Below, in pieces: positions 10,294-21,826 of a stretch of 64,000 bases of DNA; within the stretch, counting starts at the first letter, position 1; every line of letters starts with the position of its first letter. Source of the DNA: Pyropia haitanensis (taxonomy: Eukaryota; Rhodophyta; Bangiophyceae; Bangiales; Bangiaceae); NCBI GenBank assembly GCA_008729055.1, contig SDUX01000105.1, positions 45,120 through 109,119 of the forward strand, given 5' to 3'. A program made the position numbers and the translations under genes. The notes below the pieces were generated by a model. That model was not told the origin of the DNA and ran no database searches. It saw nothing but the letters and a program-made list of their open reading frames with translations.

Positions 10294-12725
10294 TGATGCA
10301 TTTTGCGCCGGCAATGGCGTTACCTGCATGCGCAGGTGCTGGTGGCCCGGTATTTTTGTGCGGGTGCGGGGTGTACGGGTGGGGGATGCGAGTTGTGCAG
10401 CGGAGGGTCTCGCCTAGGTTTTGATTTGTCGGGCTAGCGCGCCACCACGACGCTCGCCCTGCTCTTTGTAGGTGTGGACTCCCGTCGCGGTGGTGCTGTG
10501 TTGCGGTGGGTCTTGTGGGGCAAGCCAGTGGTTCTAGTGCTATCGCTACTGGCTGGTCTCGGACACGGATGGGAGGGAAGCTGCAACCTTATACGTGGAC
10601 GTGGAGTCAGTCTCCACATCTTATTTCTTGGCTGGCATGGCGCGAATTGTTGTGCCTGCTGGAGCTCCCGCGCCGCTGCCTCCCGGGTGTCCGTATTGTA
10701 CAATTGTTTCTCCTCTTTTCGGTGGTCCCTCGACTTGCTTTTTTCGGCCTCTCTCAAACCTTTGTGTGCCTCGCGGACGTGCCCTCTTGCCAACGACCCG
10801 CTGTGCTGCTTCTGGGGATGCCTTGCCAGATGGGTGCCTGCCTGTTGACCCTCTATGGCGGCCACCGCGGGAAGTCAACTGCGGCGATCGACGCGGTGTC
10901 CGGGGTAGGATTGCCCTGGCCACACTCGTCTCGGCGCGATAGGAACCCACGGTGGTCAGGCGCTGTACACCGACCTTCCTCCTGGTCCGGCGTGCACCAC
11001 TCGTTTGTGACCCTCGGCACTGCTCTTTCCGCTACTGTCCAGTGGCCGCGCGTCGCACCGCGCGGCCGTGAACCAGCTACATCGCGGCCGCCCACGGCTC
11101 TGCTGACGTGCGCCGTCGGGCGGTGGGGTGCGCCAGGCCACCGCCGCGGCCTGGACGAGGCGGCGCGCCCTCGCCCGTCGGTGGGGTGTGTGGGTGGCCA
11201 CGCACCCTGCGGGGGTGAAGGGCGGGGCGGCACCGGGTGGCGGACGTCCCGGCCGGCCGCGGGTGGCACCTTCGGCGCCCCTGCTCGTCCTCGCATGTTG
11301 GGCACGTCCGCCTCCAGGGTGCGCGGATGGCTCCCCTCCCCCCCCCCCCCCCCGCTCCTGCCGAGGAACGTCTTTCCCCTCCCGTCGCTGGCCGACTTGC
11401 CCCACCCCCGCCGCTCCCGATGTGCCCCGCTTCCCATTCTTCCCCGCCCTCCACGTGTGCCGGGGGGGCGATCAGACAGAAATCGTCCATACACAACACC
11501 GATATGTATTCCTCAACAATATCGAGAAAACCAGAACACCCTGCTTGAAAATTAATATACAGCAATCGATAATGTTCTTTTTCACCGCGTTTTTTCATTG
11601 CGTTTGTGGTGCAGTAGTCGTCAGACGGATGCGGTGGGCTTCCAGTCAGCGCGCCACCGCCGCCACCGTGACGCACGCCGCGGCCGCCACCGCCGCCGCT
11701 GTTGATGAGTGCGTTGCGGTGACCTTCGTGGCGGCGGCAGTCGCGACGCCTCCAGCCGCGCCGACAATGACTCCGCCTGCTGCCGCCGATGCCAATGCCG
11801 ACGACGACACAGCCAACGCCGTAACGCCGCGGTCCGCCGCGGGGCGGGGTTCGTACCCAGGACCCCCTCCAGGTCCCTCTGCGTGGACCCGCTGCGCACG
11901 GATCCCGGCGGTGGCACGTCAGTCAACGGGATGGACGCGGCGGTCCCGGCGGTGGGTAGCCCAGTGGTCGTCTGGACCACTTGCGAGGCGGAAAGCGGTG
12001 CCTGTCCTGCGGGCGGTCGTCTTGACGGCCGCGGCCGAGGGGGGCGGCCACGCCCGCTGCACTTTGCGGCGGCGGCCGCCGCTTCGCCGCCGCGTTCGGA
12101 TATCGGGTCTGCGTCCGACTGCTTGGGTGCGGAGCGCAGCGCACGGGTGGTCGGGGAAGGAGTCGCCAGTAGCCGCCGGTGGCGACCGGTCGCTGCACGG
12201 CGGCGCCGCTATGGGACGTGCAGCACAAAGCCCACCTCTATCACCGCAGGCGCCAGGCGGGGCGGCCGCCTCGCCACAGGTTCGAGGAGCCATCTCACCG
12301 TGCGAGCTCCTCCTGACTGCGGGAGACTGTCGGTTCACCTTGGAAGCCAACGCAGCTGGGGGCGCGGGGATAACGGGCCGAGCGAGCAAGAGGAAGGGGA
12401 GGGCGCACCGGCGGGGGGGAGGGAGAGTTGGGCGTGGGGGAGAGGCGCAGCCGTCGGTCCACGGCCACGCTGCGCCGCTTCCGTCCCGCCGCGCCGCCAC
12501 GGCCGGCGCACGGACACGCGCAACCGCGGCCGAGCAGTCGGTACGTCCCGCGGGCCACGCGACGGCCACGCCCCGCCGGCGGCGGCCGTCCAGATCGGGC
12601 CACCCCACGCCCGTGGGCGGTAACCCGCAGCCCCTCCCACCTCCCCCCCGTAAGCGGCGGCTCGCGCCCGTGCCGACGCACCCCACCCGACCTCCCCACC
12701 GAGCCGTCACGTGTAGCGAGCGGCA

Positions 12726-12766
<41 letters not shown>

Positions 12767-13033
12767 TGACCGGCAGGGGAGGGGGTCTACCGGCGCGCGC
12801 GGGGGCAAGGGCGCCGCGTTGGCGGCGCAGGCGACGTCGCGGCACACCGTCCGTGGGGCGCGGAAAAAAACAAATAAAAAAAGGCGGGGAACAGAAAGAA
12901 ATAGAACAACCACGGTACGCGCACGCGGGGGGGGGGGCGGCGACCCACGTCGCCGTCCACCCCCCACTCCCAACCGCAACCTCCCCCCCACTCACACACA
13001 CGCCGTTATGCCGCCCCCCACCATTTCCCCCCC
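10294..13033. other. Gene-poor interval after RAB11
   Basis: 2.7 kb with no supported gene. RAB11 and the acyltransferase converge here. 11490-11620 is an AT-richer patch. 12720-12770 is a GCG trinucleotide run, and 12860-12905 is A-rich. Long open frames are Arg/Ala/Pro-biased shadows of the base composition. Confidence 0.5.
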
Positions 13034-14413
13034 TCAGCCCCGCAACCGCACATTCCGCGGCATCGCCCGGCCCAGCGTCAGCACGTGGTACTCGAGCTTG
13101 TCCGTATAGTCACTGTCGCTGACGCCGACCCCCCCCGCGGCCGCCATCACCGCCCGCACATTGTCCGCGTACAGCCGCGCGTCGGCGCGCTCCGCCGCGG
13201 ACGGCACGTATAGCGGCAGCCGCCGGACGGTGACGCGGTGGACGGGGCGGGCGAGGAGGCCCGCTACAAACGCGACCGCCGAGATGGACTCGTACGTCGG
13301 GGACCAGCCACGGGGGGAGCCGTACGAGAGGACGACGGGCGCGACGGGCAGGCCCGCCACAAACGCGCCGGTACGGAAGCGGAGGAGCAGGCGGCCGTTG
13401 GTGGTCGTGCCTTCGGGAAAGATGGCCAGAGGCTGGGGGGGGGGGTGCGCGCCCGACGATACTGCCGACGACGCCGCCGCCGCCGTCGCCGCCACGTCAG
13501 ACGTGTCGTTGCCGCCGCCGTCACCGTCAGGGTCCCCCGTCCGCCGACGGCGGCGGCGGCGCACACCCGTCGCCGCCACACCCCCGCCACCGCCACCGTC
13601 GCCGGTGTCGTCCCCGCCGTCGGCAGCACCAGCGACACCGTCCCTGCCATCCCCTTCCACGTTATTGGCGCCACTGTTCTCATCGTCGCTGGCAGCGGCC
13701 GCCACCCACCCCGCCGCCGCGGCGCGTTGCCGCACGCCGAGCGTGGCGGTGACGTGCCCCGCCCCCCCCGCGAGGCGGTCGACAAAGAGGCTGCCGAGGC
13801 CGACCGCGACGCGCCCGACCAGCGGCAGTGACCGCACGCCCACCTTGGCCACAAACGCGGGGCAGTCGGCGGCCATCAGCACCGGCACGTCCACCACCGA
13901 CGCGTGGGAGCACACGATCGTCGCGCCCGCCGCGGCCGCCGCATCGGCGGGGCCGCACAGGGGGGGGGGGACGTCGAGCCGGCGCTGCCGCCACCCTCTT
14001 GGCCCGCGGGGACGGGCCAAAAGCCAAACGCGGCGAGGACGCCGCGCGCGGCAAGGACGCCCGCCGCCCGAAGCGCCGCCGCGCGCCACGCAGAAAGGGG
14101 GGGCGGCGGCGGGGCCGCCGCCGCCGAGACCCCGCCACCGCCGTCGCCACCGCCACCGCCACCGCCATCCGGCAGCGCGCTGCCGAGCAGCAGGTGCGCG
14201 AGGTAAATGCCCACAATGCACGTGGCGGCCAGCGCCAGTCGCAGCGGCAGCAGCACCACGCACAGCGCGCGGATGGGAATGTCGGCGGCGCGGAAGGGCG
14301 GGTCGTCCCGGCGGAACGGGTCAAACGCGGGGTGCTCCACGGGCCGCAGCGGCCGGCCGTGGCGGGCGGCAAAGAGCGCGGGGGGGGTCGCCGCCGTGTA
14401 GAGCTCCGGGTCG

Positions 14414-14454
<41 letters not shown>

Positions 14455-14847
14455 GTCGGGCGCCGCGGCCACCGCCGGGGCTGCCGCCGCCGCTACCATC
14501 GACTCGCCCGCCGTTGCGGCGATGGGAGGGGGAGGCGCGCCCCCCCCACCCCCGCTGCCGTCCACCGCCGCGACGGCGCCGCCGTCGGCGGCGGCCGCCA
14601 CCGCCAGTGTAGGGACGGCAGCAACACGCGCAGCGGCGGCGGGCGCGGTGCCGGTGGGGGCAGCCGCAGGCGGCGGCGGCAGCGGCGGCGGCGGCGACGA
14701 CGGCGGCGGCGTCGATGGCGTTGCCGCCACCAACGGCGTGGCGGGCGCGCGCCGCCGCCGCGTTGGCGGCGGCGGCGCCCCAGAGTAGCGGCTGGCCAAG
14801 GCGGGCGCCGCGGCGGCGGCGCCGCACGCCGACGCGGTGGCGCTCAT
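13034..14847 (-). CDS. Lysophospholipid acyltransferase (LPCAT/LPEAT type, PlsC fold)
   Basis: A membrane acyltransferase of the glycerophospholipid remodelling pathway, probably in the ER. The N-terminal part (13971-14847) has an Ala-rich leader, then FDPFRRDDPPFRAADIPIRA and a hydrophobic segment LALAATCIVGIYLAHLLLG. The catalytic part (13034-13960) shows the HX4D motif in CSHASVVDVPVL, a FVAKVGVRSLPLVGRVA block, the acceptor motif FPEGTTTNGRLLLRFRTGAF, and PVAPVVLSY. The FPEGTTTN and PFRRDDPP forms resemble LPCAT1/LPEAT rather than bacterial PlsC. Between the HX4D and FPEG blocks lies an insertion of about 100 low-complexity residues. The frame changes by one base at the G11 run 13960-13970, so the gene is intact only if that run is mis-sized. 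The start at 14847 (MSATASACG) is tentative. Confidence 0.85.
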
Positions 14848-16734
14848 GACCACGCACGCCGCCGGTCGCGAGGCGCGCCGCGGGCGGCCGGCCGGGTGGG
14901 TGGGTGGGTGGATGGGCGGGTGGAAGAGGGTGTCGGGCGGCGGGGCGTCGGCCAGTGGAAGGGGGGAAAGACGGGTATATGAGCCCGGGGAGGGGCGATG
15001 GCGGCGGGCGTGGGAGGTGACGCGCCGGCGGTGGGGGGGCTCGTCTCGGTGCCGGCACACGCGGCCGTCGCGGGCGTAAGAGGGGGGGGAAGGGGGGAGG
15101 GGGGGGTGACCACCAAAGATGGCGTGCGAGTGGTGGTACCGACGGGGTGGTGGGGGGGCGGGGGACGACGCGCGCACGGCGGTCGTAGTCAGGCGAGACG
15201 GGGCCGGGGGTGGCGGTGCGCCACAGCGGCCGACGCGGCTGCGCCGCGGCCCGGGGCGGTCACCGCTGGGACGGTGGCGGTGGCGCGGAACGGGCCCGGT
15301 GGCCGCCACCTCGTCAGGCCTGTCCCCGCGCGGGGGGGGGGGGGGGGTCGCCAGCCTGGCTGTAGAGGGGGGTGGGGCAACGGCCGCCCCGATTGGGCGC
15401 ACCTCTCCCCACCCGGTGCGCTCGTTGGGGCCACGCCCCGCCCCCCGACCCGCGCGCCCTGTTGCAGCCAGACCAGGCCGGACCACACCCTCCCCACGGG
15501 CGGGCGCGTGTGGCCCGGCCGGCCCGATGGCTGGCGCCTCCCCCCCAGCAATGCACGGAGAGGACGGGGGAGGCGCAGAATCGCTTGACAGTAACTGTCC
15601 GCGGCGAATCAAGCTTCAATACTGGATCCCATGGCGCAATCCTCCGGGGGTACTTTGGTCCAATACGAGGAAATTAGACCTCAGCGGTGGAGGGCGGCGA
15701 GGTCACGGCGCACCCCCACCTCGTATGGAAAGCAGACCCGTTCCCGTGGCCGACACTACACCGACATGACCGCGTCATATGGACACCATCCCACCGTTCT
15801 CCCTATGACCGGGCCGGCAACAGACCCGTCATCACTCCACCTCTCTATGACTTGGTGGTGTGGGCAGCAGACCTGTGTTTCCCTCGGATTCGACATGAGC
15901 CGGTCCCCATCCAAACCCACTTCTTTGTCGGCTGGGGTTCCGTGTACTCCATCAGACGCCTCTGGCCCGCCACGCGTTTGTTGGGATACGGTCGGGGAAC
16001 CGCTCGCCAGTCGCTGGTGCTCGCCAGCACGCCCCACAGGCGCGGGTGGGGACGTCCCAGGGGGGCTCGGCGGCTGCCGCCCCCGACGGCTCTGTGGTCG
16101 GCAGCGCCCCGCCGCGCAAGCCAGCCGCCCGACCTGGCAGCTTTGGCAGCTGGCTGGTATGGCCGCCACCGTTGCCACCACTCCCCGCCGCTGCCGGCGT
16201 TGGACGCTGCGCCTGCCGCAACCGCCACACCGCCAACGGGCACCGGCACGGGGCAGGGCAGGTCGGCGGCAGCCGCGGGCCGAGGCGCGGCGGCCGCTCG
16301 TCTGGGCGGCACCGGCGCAACCGACGGTGGACTACGGGCGGCGCTGTGGCGCTCTGCCCTGTCCGTCGTGCTGTTCGCGCCCGCCCCGTCCGTCGGCTAC
16401 TCAACTCTCCCCCTTCTCGGGTCCATCGCCTTTCCACGCGGAGCCCACCCCCCCCCTCTGCGCATCTTGAGTAGCCGAGTGCGCTTGCCCCAGCCGTCTG
16501 TTAAGAGTCTGCTTCCCGCCTCTCCAACCGGAGCGGACCAGCAGCGGCCGCAGGCCGCGACAGCCAGATGCCAGAGTGTTTGCCAGGTAGCCCCTGGGGC
16601 TGGCGTCCGCCACGAAGTGTCCAGCCGTCACGCACCCGCGGCGATGGTCAGCCGCCCTGCCCCCAAAGACTGGGCCAGCAAAGGTCCATCACTCCCCGTG
16701 CCTCTTCGCCCCGCCCCCTCGCCCCCCCACCAGG
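14848..16734. other. Gene-poor interval upstream of the acyltransferase
   Basis: 1.9 kb without a supported gene. It should hold the acyltransferase promoter and the 3' UTR of the phosphatase-like gene. 15580-15960 has a more balanced base composition than the flanks, but its open frames do not resemble known proteins. Confidence 0.45.
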
Positions 16735-18380
16735 CTAGAGGCCCACCAAAAGGAGCGCGTCGAGCAAGTGCGCGCACGCCTCGGCAATCGCGTCCAGGGT
16801 CTGTTGGTGGAAGCGGGCGTCGCCAAACTGCACGGTGGCACCCCCCGCCCCACACCCAACGCCCCGTCCGAGGCAGTCACCCGTAAACGAGACGGGGGGG
16901 TCGACAAAGGAACACCCACCCGTCGTGCCGCCACCCACCCACGGGCGCACAGAGCACCATAGGCACGCACAAAAAGAAAAAGAGGGACACAGCAGCAGAC
17001 CAGAGGGCCAGTCGGGACGGGTCAGTGGCCACCCCATCCCCAGGTGGCCCCACCCGGGCATCCGCGCTGCGCCGCGTCGTGGCGACGCGCTCCCGCAAGA
17101 GCGGCGTGTGCCCAGCGCGTGCGTCCGCCCATCGCGCCCCCCCCCCACCCCTCGCATTCTCTCCTCCCCCGCTATCTGTTCCCGCCCACCTCCTCCTCCC
17201 CACCCGCAGCCCCCCTCATCACGTACCTTTGGCGTGGCTGACAGGTACCGCCGCGGCACCCCCTCAAAGTCCCCCACCAGTCGGACGCGGGCCTCGACGG
17301 CGGCGAGGTCCAGCCCCTCCCCCCCCCCCCCCCCCCCCACCCCCCCCACCCCCGCAGCCGCCGCGGCGGCCGCCGCGCCCAGCACCCGCTCCCGCACCCG
17401 CGCGTCGGCGGGGATGACCAGGTCAAACGCGGCGAGGTCGGCGACGCCAAACGCCGCGCACGGGCGGTCGTGGGTGAGGTCCAGCCCCCGCTCCGCGGCG
17501 GCCGCCACCACCTCCCGCCGCAGCGCCGCGCCGGGCGCCGCGTCGAGGCCCGCCGACAGGGCGAGCAGCCGCCGCGACACGCCGCGCGCGGCGGCCGCCG
17601 CGGCAAGCGCCCGCTCCATCACCGCCGCCCGCTCACAGTCTTCCGAGACAAAGAGGACGCTGACGGTGCGCGCGGGGGGGGGGCCCGCGCCGCCACCCGC
17701 CACGCGCCGGTCAGGCGGCGGGCGGCGGCGGCGGCCGCCGCCGCCGCCGCCGCGTCGGCGGCCGCCGCCGCGTCTTCTTCGTCGTCGTCGTCGTCTTCGT
17801 CGCGGGCGTCGTGGCGGGAGGGGTCACCGCGCCACGGGCGGCCGCCTGCATCGACCGCGGGGGCGGGCGCCGGCGGCGGCGACGGCGCGACGGCGTCGGG
17901 CGCGGCGCCGCCGCCGGGGTCACAGCCCGCGGCGCCCGCGCCGTCGGCGTGGAGGAGGTGTGCGAGGGAGCGTGACCGCCGCCACGCGGCGAGAGCGGCG
18001 CCGACCGTGTCGGCCACGGCCGGCGCGTCGGCGGGCGGGCGCGCCGGCGGCGACCCGTCCCCGCCGCCGCCGCCGCCGCCACCGTCGACGCCACTGGTGC
18101 CGCCATCACGGTTGCCGCCGCCGCCGCCGCCGCCGCCGCCGCGGCTGCCGCCGTCGCGGTCCGCGGCCGCCCGGGGGAGGGCCCACGGCGGCAGCGGCAA
18201 CGGCGGCGGCGGCGACGCGCCGGTCGGCAGGCCGGCCAGCCCGTGGCGGCCGCGCCGTCGGCCGGCCGGCCGGCCGACGACGGCAGGGCGGCCACACAGT
18301 CGGGCCAGCGGCAAGTGGGGCGCCGGCCGCAGCACCGCCGGGGGGGCGCCAACAAACAAGGGGGCCCGCGGCGGCGCCAT
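16735..18380 (-). CDS. Low-molecular-weight tyrosine phosphatase-like protein without catalytic residues
   Basis: From 17703 downward the fold order of LMW-PTP is visible: the first strand VSVLFVS, then ERAAVMERAL, LSAGLDAAPGAAL, AAERGLDLTHDRPC, and FDLVIPADARVRERVLG. After an intron (16828-17226, GT..AG, phase 0) the final helix reads RFHQQTLDAIAEACAHLLDA. In active enzymes the first strand leads into CX5RS; here it reads SEDCERAAV. The general-acid loop VPDPY reads VPRRY. Both catalytic elements are therefore lost, and a binding or regulatory role is inferred. Upstream, in a frame shifted by one base at the G10 run 17674-17683, lies an Ala/Gly-rich leader with an acidic patch RDEDDDDDEED. 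It starts at an ATG at 18380 (MAPPRAPLFVG) that resembles an organelle transit peptide. The join across that run is an inference. Confidence 0.62.
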
Positions 18381-18933
18381 GCGGTGGCGGCGCGGCCGGC
18401 GGTCGCTGTCGTCCACCCTTTGTCGACCAAGGGACCGTTGAATGGGCATGTGAGAAGAGAGAGGGGAGGGCGGGGGGAGGTAGGCGCCACAGCGTGGCAG
18501 CAGTTGGCCACCGCGCGACTTGGCGGTGGCAGTGGCGGCGGCAATGACGGTGGCGGTGGCGGCGGCAATGGCGGTGGCGGTGGCGGTGGCGGCGCAGAGA
18601 GGGGCGAGGCGAGGGCGTGGCGAGAGGGTCGGGCCCCGCGGCGCGTCTCGCCATCCCCAGATTGGGTGCGACAACCGCCCCCCACACGAGCATGGTTCCA
18701 GCGAGGCGGGGGGATGCAACTGAGGTGCTTGAGGACGTGCCTCTATTGCCCACCACAGCGCCCGTGCAATACTATATTTCTATCTTTTCAAAACGCACGT
18801 GGCATGGACGATCCGGAGCTTGGAAACAGCCAAAGCTACACAGTTGCTGAACTTTCAAGCTCACCTACCGTTTCTCGCCCCGCTCTCACGTGACCCTCCG
18901 CCGTTGCCGTCGCTGTCCACCCCTGCCTCGCCC
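18381..18933. other. Intergenic region
   Basis: Between the phosphatase-like gene and the SNF2 remnant, both minus strand. It contains a GGCGGTGGCGGCAATG-type simple repeat (18520-18600) and an AT-richer patch at 18765-18850. No gene is supported. Confidence 0.5.
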
Positions 18934-20760
18934 TCACGCCACCGCCGAGCGCCCCGAGTCGATGGGTGCCGCCCGCCGCGCCAGCCTTGCCGCCGCCGAC
19001 CAAACGCGGAAACGTTGCGGCGGCAGCCGCGACGCCGGCCGCGCCGGCCGCCGCCCCCCCCCCCAGCTCCGTTGGTGGCCGCCCGGGCAACAGACATGAC
19101 GCTCGCGTCCGCCTCCGAGCACCGCCCGGTACGCCCGGTGCTGCAGCGGCGACAGCGGCACAAACACGAGGCGCTCCGTCTTGGGCGGCAGGCCTACCGA
19201 CACGCTCGCCTTGGTCCGCCGCAGCATCAGCACGCCGAGCCGCTGGTGCGCCGCGTCCACCAGCTCCGCATTCATCCGCGCGTGGGCGCCGGTCGTCGCG
19301 CCCCCGCGCTTGCCCTTCTCCGCGACCAGCTCTCACGCGGCCGTTAAACGTCCGCTCCGCCGAGCTGCTACTAAACACCTCCTGGTAGAGCAACCGCAGC
19401 AGCACCCACAGCTCTTTCAGGCTGTTTTGGGGGGGGGTGCCCGACAGGAGGAGGCGCGCTCAGCCGCGCTGTCCGCGGGCGATGCTCGACACCGCCCAGT
19501 TCCAGTTCTTGCGCTTTTGCGCTTCGTCGTAGATTACGTAGCGCCACACCCACACGGGCGCGGTGCTGCCGGGTCGGGCGGGGGCGGAAACAGCAGGGTG
19601 CTCAGCCGGTAAGCCAAGAGCGGCCAACCAAAGAGGCGACCAGCCCAGGCCGTGGTACCACAACTACGCACGCATGCACGTCAGTGAGACTGTCCAGGAG
19701 AGGGCGCAGTCGCCAGAGAGCAGCCGCTGAACGGGCACCCCAGCAGCGCACGCAGACGCGTCCCGCTCACGCACATGCCTCTTCAACCACCCACGCTCAG
19801 CCCCCGGCCGCCGGCCCAGCACGGCCTTCCGCCTGCTACGACCCTCCTTTGCTGCGTCGGAAAACGTCGTGCCCCCGTCTGGATGCCGCGCCCACGTACC
19901 CAAACAGGCGCGACTCGGACACGAGCTGCTTGTAGCTCGTCACCAGCACGTCAAAGTCACCCGGCAGGACCGACCGCGCGAGCAGCCGGCTGCGCTCCCC
20001 TTCCGACCCGTAAAACAGCAACACCTGCAGCGACGGCGCCCAGCGCGCCAGCTCCGCCTGCCACGACGACAGCACCGACAGGGGCGCGACGACCAGGTGG
20101 GGCCCCCAGATGTTCTGTTCCACGGCGAGGTACTCGAGGAACAGCGCCACCTGCATCGTCTTGTCGAGGCCCATGTCGTCGCCCAGGATGCCGCCCACCG
20201 CGGCCAGGTGCTGGTGGATGAGCCAGCGCACTCCCTCCAGCTGGTACCCCCGCACCCGCCCGCCCGTCACGTACGCCGAGTGCGCCACGAACGCGTCGGT
20301 CGTCGGCAGCCGCAGGCCGCCGCGGCTTCCCGCCGCGCTGCGCAGCCAGCGGAGCGTCTTGGCCGCGACGGGCCCGCCGACCGAGCCGTCCACGCCCCCC
20401 TCGGATAGAAACGGCTCAAAGCGCGCCCAGTGGCGGGTGAGGAAGCCCAGCCGGTACGGCGCGGCGGCCGAGTAGGCCGCCTTGACCGCCGCGTTGAGCT
20501 GCGACCGCCGCCCGTCGGCGGCCGACGCGCGGCGCCGCGCCGCGCCGCGGCCGCGGCCGCCACTGCCATTGCGGTCACCAACGGCGGCCGCCGCTGCGGC
20601 CGGCACCTCCATCCCCGCCGCGAACCGCGCGAGCGCGCCCGCCACGTCGGCGCCCGAGTGGGCGCCGCAGCACGCGACAAACGGGTCGGCCAGGTCCGCA
20701 GTAACCTCGGTCGCCCAGACCCGCGCGCAACCGCACAGTACGTGAAAGGGCAGCGTGCAC
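18934..20760 (-). pseudogene. Decayed SNF2/ISWI-like chromatin-remodelling ATPase
   Basis: Order of SNF2 motifs on the minus strand: RGYQLEGVRWLIHQHLAA (20245-20200), motif I GILGDDMGLDKT, GPHLVVAPLSVLSSW (motif Ia), DVLVTSYKQL, motif II VIYDEAQKRKN, then LLLSGTPPQNSLKELWVLL (motif III) and MLRRTKASV...LPPKTE. An intron (19566-19899, GT..AG) joins the SRLFG and WRYVIYDEAQ exons in frame. Defects: the Walker A loop reads GLDKT rather than GLGKT, a TGA (19460-19462) stands between IARGQRG and ARLLLSGTPP, and the frame changes near 19310-19340. The C-terminal helicase lobe (motifs IV-VI) and any HAND/SANT/SLIDE region are absent. The box IYDEAQ replaces the usual DEAH/DEGH. The pattern fits a non-functional gene. 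Confidence 0.85.
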
Positions 20761-20783
20761 AGCGGGCCGCCGACGCCGCCGCA

Positions 20784-20815
<32 letters not shown>

Positions 20816-20829
20816 CGAGCCGCCGCGAT

Positions 20830-21453
20830 CAGCACCTTCGGGCACAGCAGGGTCCCCCCCCGCCCCTTCCTCCAGCGCGTCCAGCCGGCGTTTGCGCACG
20901 GCGCAGGCGGCGGCAAACTGGGCCACGTACGGCCGCGAGAAGGCGCGGAGGACGAGGACCCCCCCCGGGGTGAGCAGCGGCGGAATCACCGGGTGGCACT
21001 TCCAGCACTTGCCAACGTCCGCCGCCGACGGGTATGGATTGGGGTAGAGCCGGTAGTGGTGGGTCGGCGCCCAGCTCGCGCCACGGGTCCACCACGTCCG
21101 CTCGGAGCAACAGCACATTGCTCCCGTCATCGACAATGTCTCCCTCTCCGCCGCCCGCCCCCTCTCCGCCCCCCCCCCTTCCCCCTCCCCCCCCCCTCCC
21201 CCGTCCCCCTCCCCCTCCCTGTCCACACCGCCGCCGGCGGCCACCACCCCCACCCGCCGCCAGTACCCAACGTTCCGCCACAGCCGCCCGTGCGAGCGGT
21301 CCACGCCAGTCACCAGCGCCGCCGCGGGACAGCCCGCCCCCAGCGCCCGCGTCGACGCGCCCGCCCTGCAGCCACCATCCAACACCAGCAGCCGACTGCG
21401 GCCACCTTGCCTGCATTGTCCCCGTCCACCAACTGCTGCGCCCACCACCACAT
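20830..21453 (-). CDS. TrmB-like SAM-dependent tRNA guanine-N7 methyltransferase (frame breaks)
   Basis: Motif I of a Rossmann methyltransferase is visible as LLVLDGGCRAGASTRALG, followed by VTGVDRSHGRLWRN. About 100 nt of low complexity then intervene. The continuation NVLLLRADVVDPWREL is followed in a frame shifted by one base by HHYRLYPNPYPSAADVGKCW, the equivalent of the TrmB catalytic segment (PxPWPK in bacteria, YPNPYP in the cyanobacterial and plastid type), then HPVIPPLLTPGGVLVLRAFS and RPYVAQFAAA. The assignment to tRNA m7G46 methylation is by family resemblance. At least two frame changes near 21080-21200 mean this is either a pseudogene or a mis-sequenced locus. It lies just upstream of the SNF2 remnant on the same strand. 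Confidence 0.6.
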
Positions 21454-21761
21454 GTTGTCAACCAGCCACGCACACAAGCACCATCAAAACAGCCACCGTC
21501 ATGCCACACCGCAACACCACCTCTCGTCAGCGTCAGCCCGACTCTTGCCTCCACCACCCCACCACCCCCACTCCACCCTCCGGCCCTTGTGCGGAGCCGC
21601 GACGCATGTGGCAACGTTTCCGTTCTCTATCGGCCAGTCCGCCCAGCCTTCTGCCCAAAGCACTGCGTAATAGCAGCGTGTTGTGACGCCGCGCGTCGGC
21701 GGGGAGGAGCGCGAGAGCGACCCCCCCCCACACGGCGCGGGCGCGATGCAGAGTCGGCGCC
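21454..21761. other. Spacer between TrmB-like gene and the hairpin-ended element
   Basis: About 300 bp with C runs. No gene is supported. Confidence 0.5.
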
Positions 21762-21785
21762 ACTAGTGTCTATTCTACCGGGCCT

Positions 21786-21826
21786 GGGCATCAAATGATG
21801 CCCGGCCCGGCATCAAATGATGCCCG
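21786..21826. repeat. Left pair of GGGCATCA-AA-TGATGCCC hairpins
   Basis: Two near-identical short palindromes in direct tandem, 4-5 bp apart, 8-bp stems with a 2-base centre. They are mirrored at 22926-22962 at the other end. Confidence 0.9.

Noticed and set aside
10506..11555. 349-codon plus frame after RAB11
   Set aside because: Mixed Cys/Arg/Pro composition with no domain and no ATG context; likely 3' UTR and spacer.
11128..13122. 664-codon plus frame opposite the acyltransferase side
   Set aside because: Arg/Pro/Ala-biased, runs into the antisense of a real gene, no motif.
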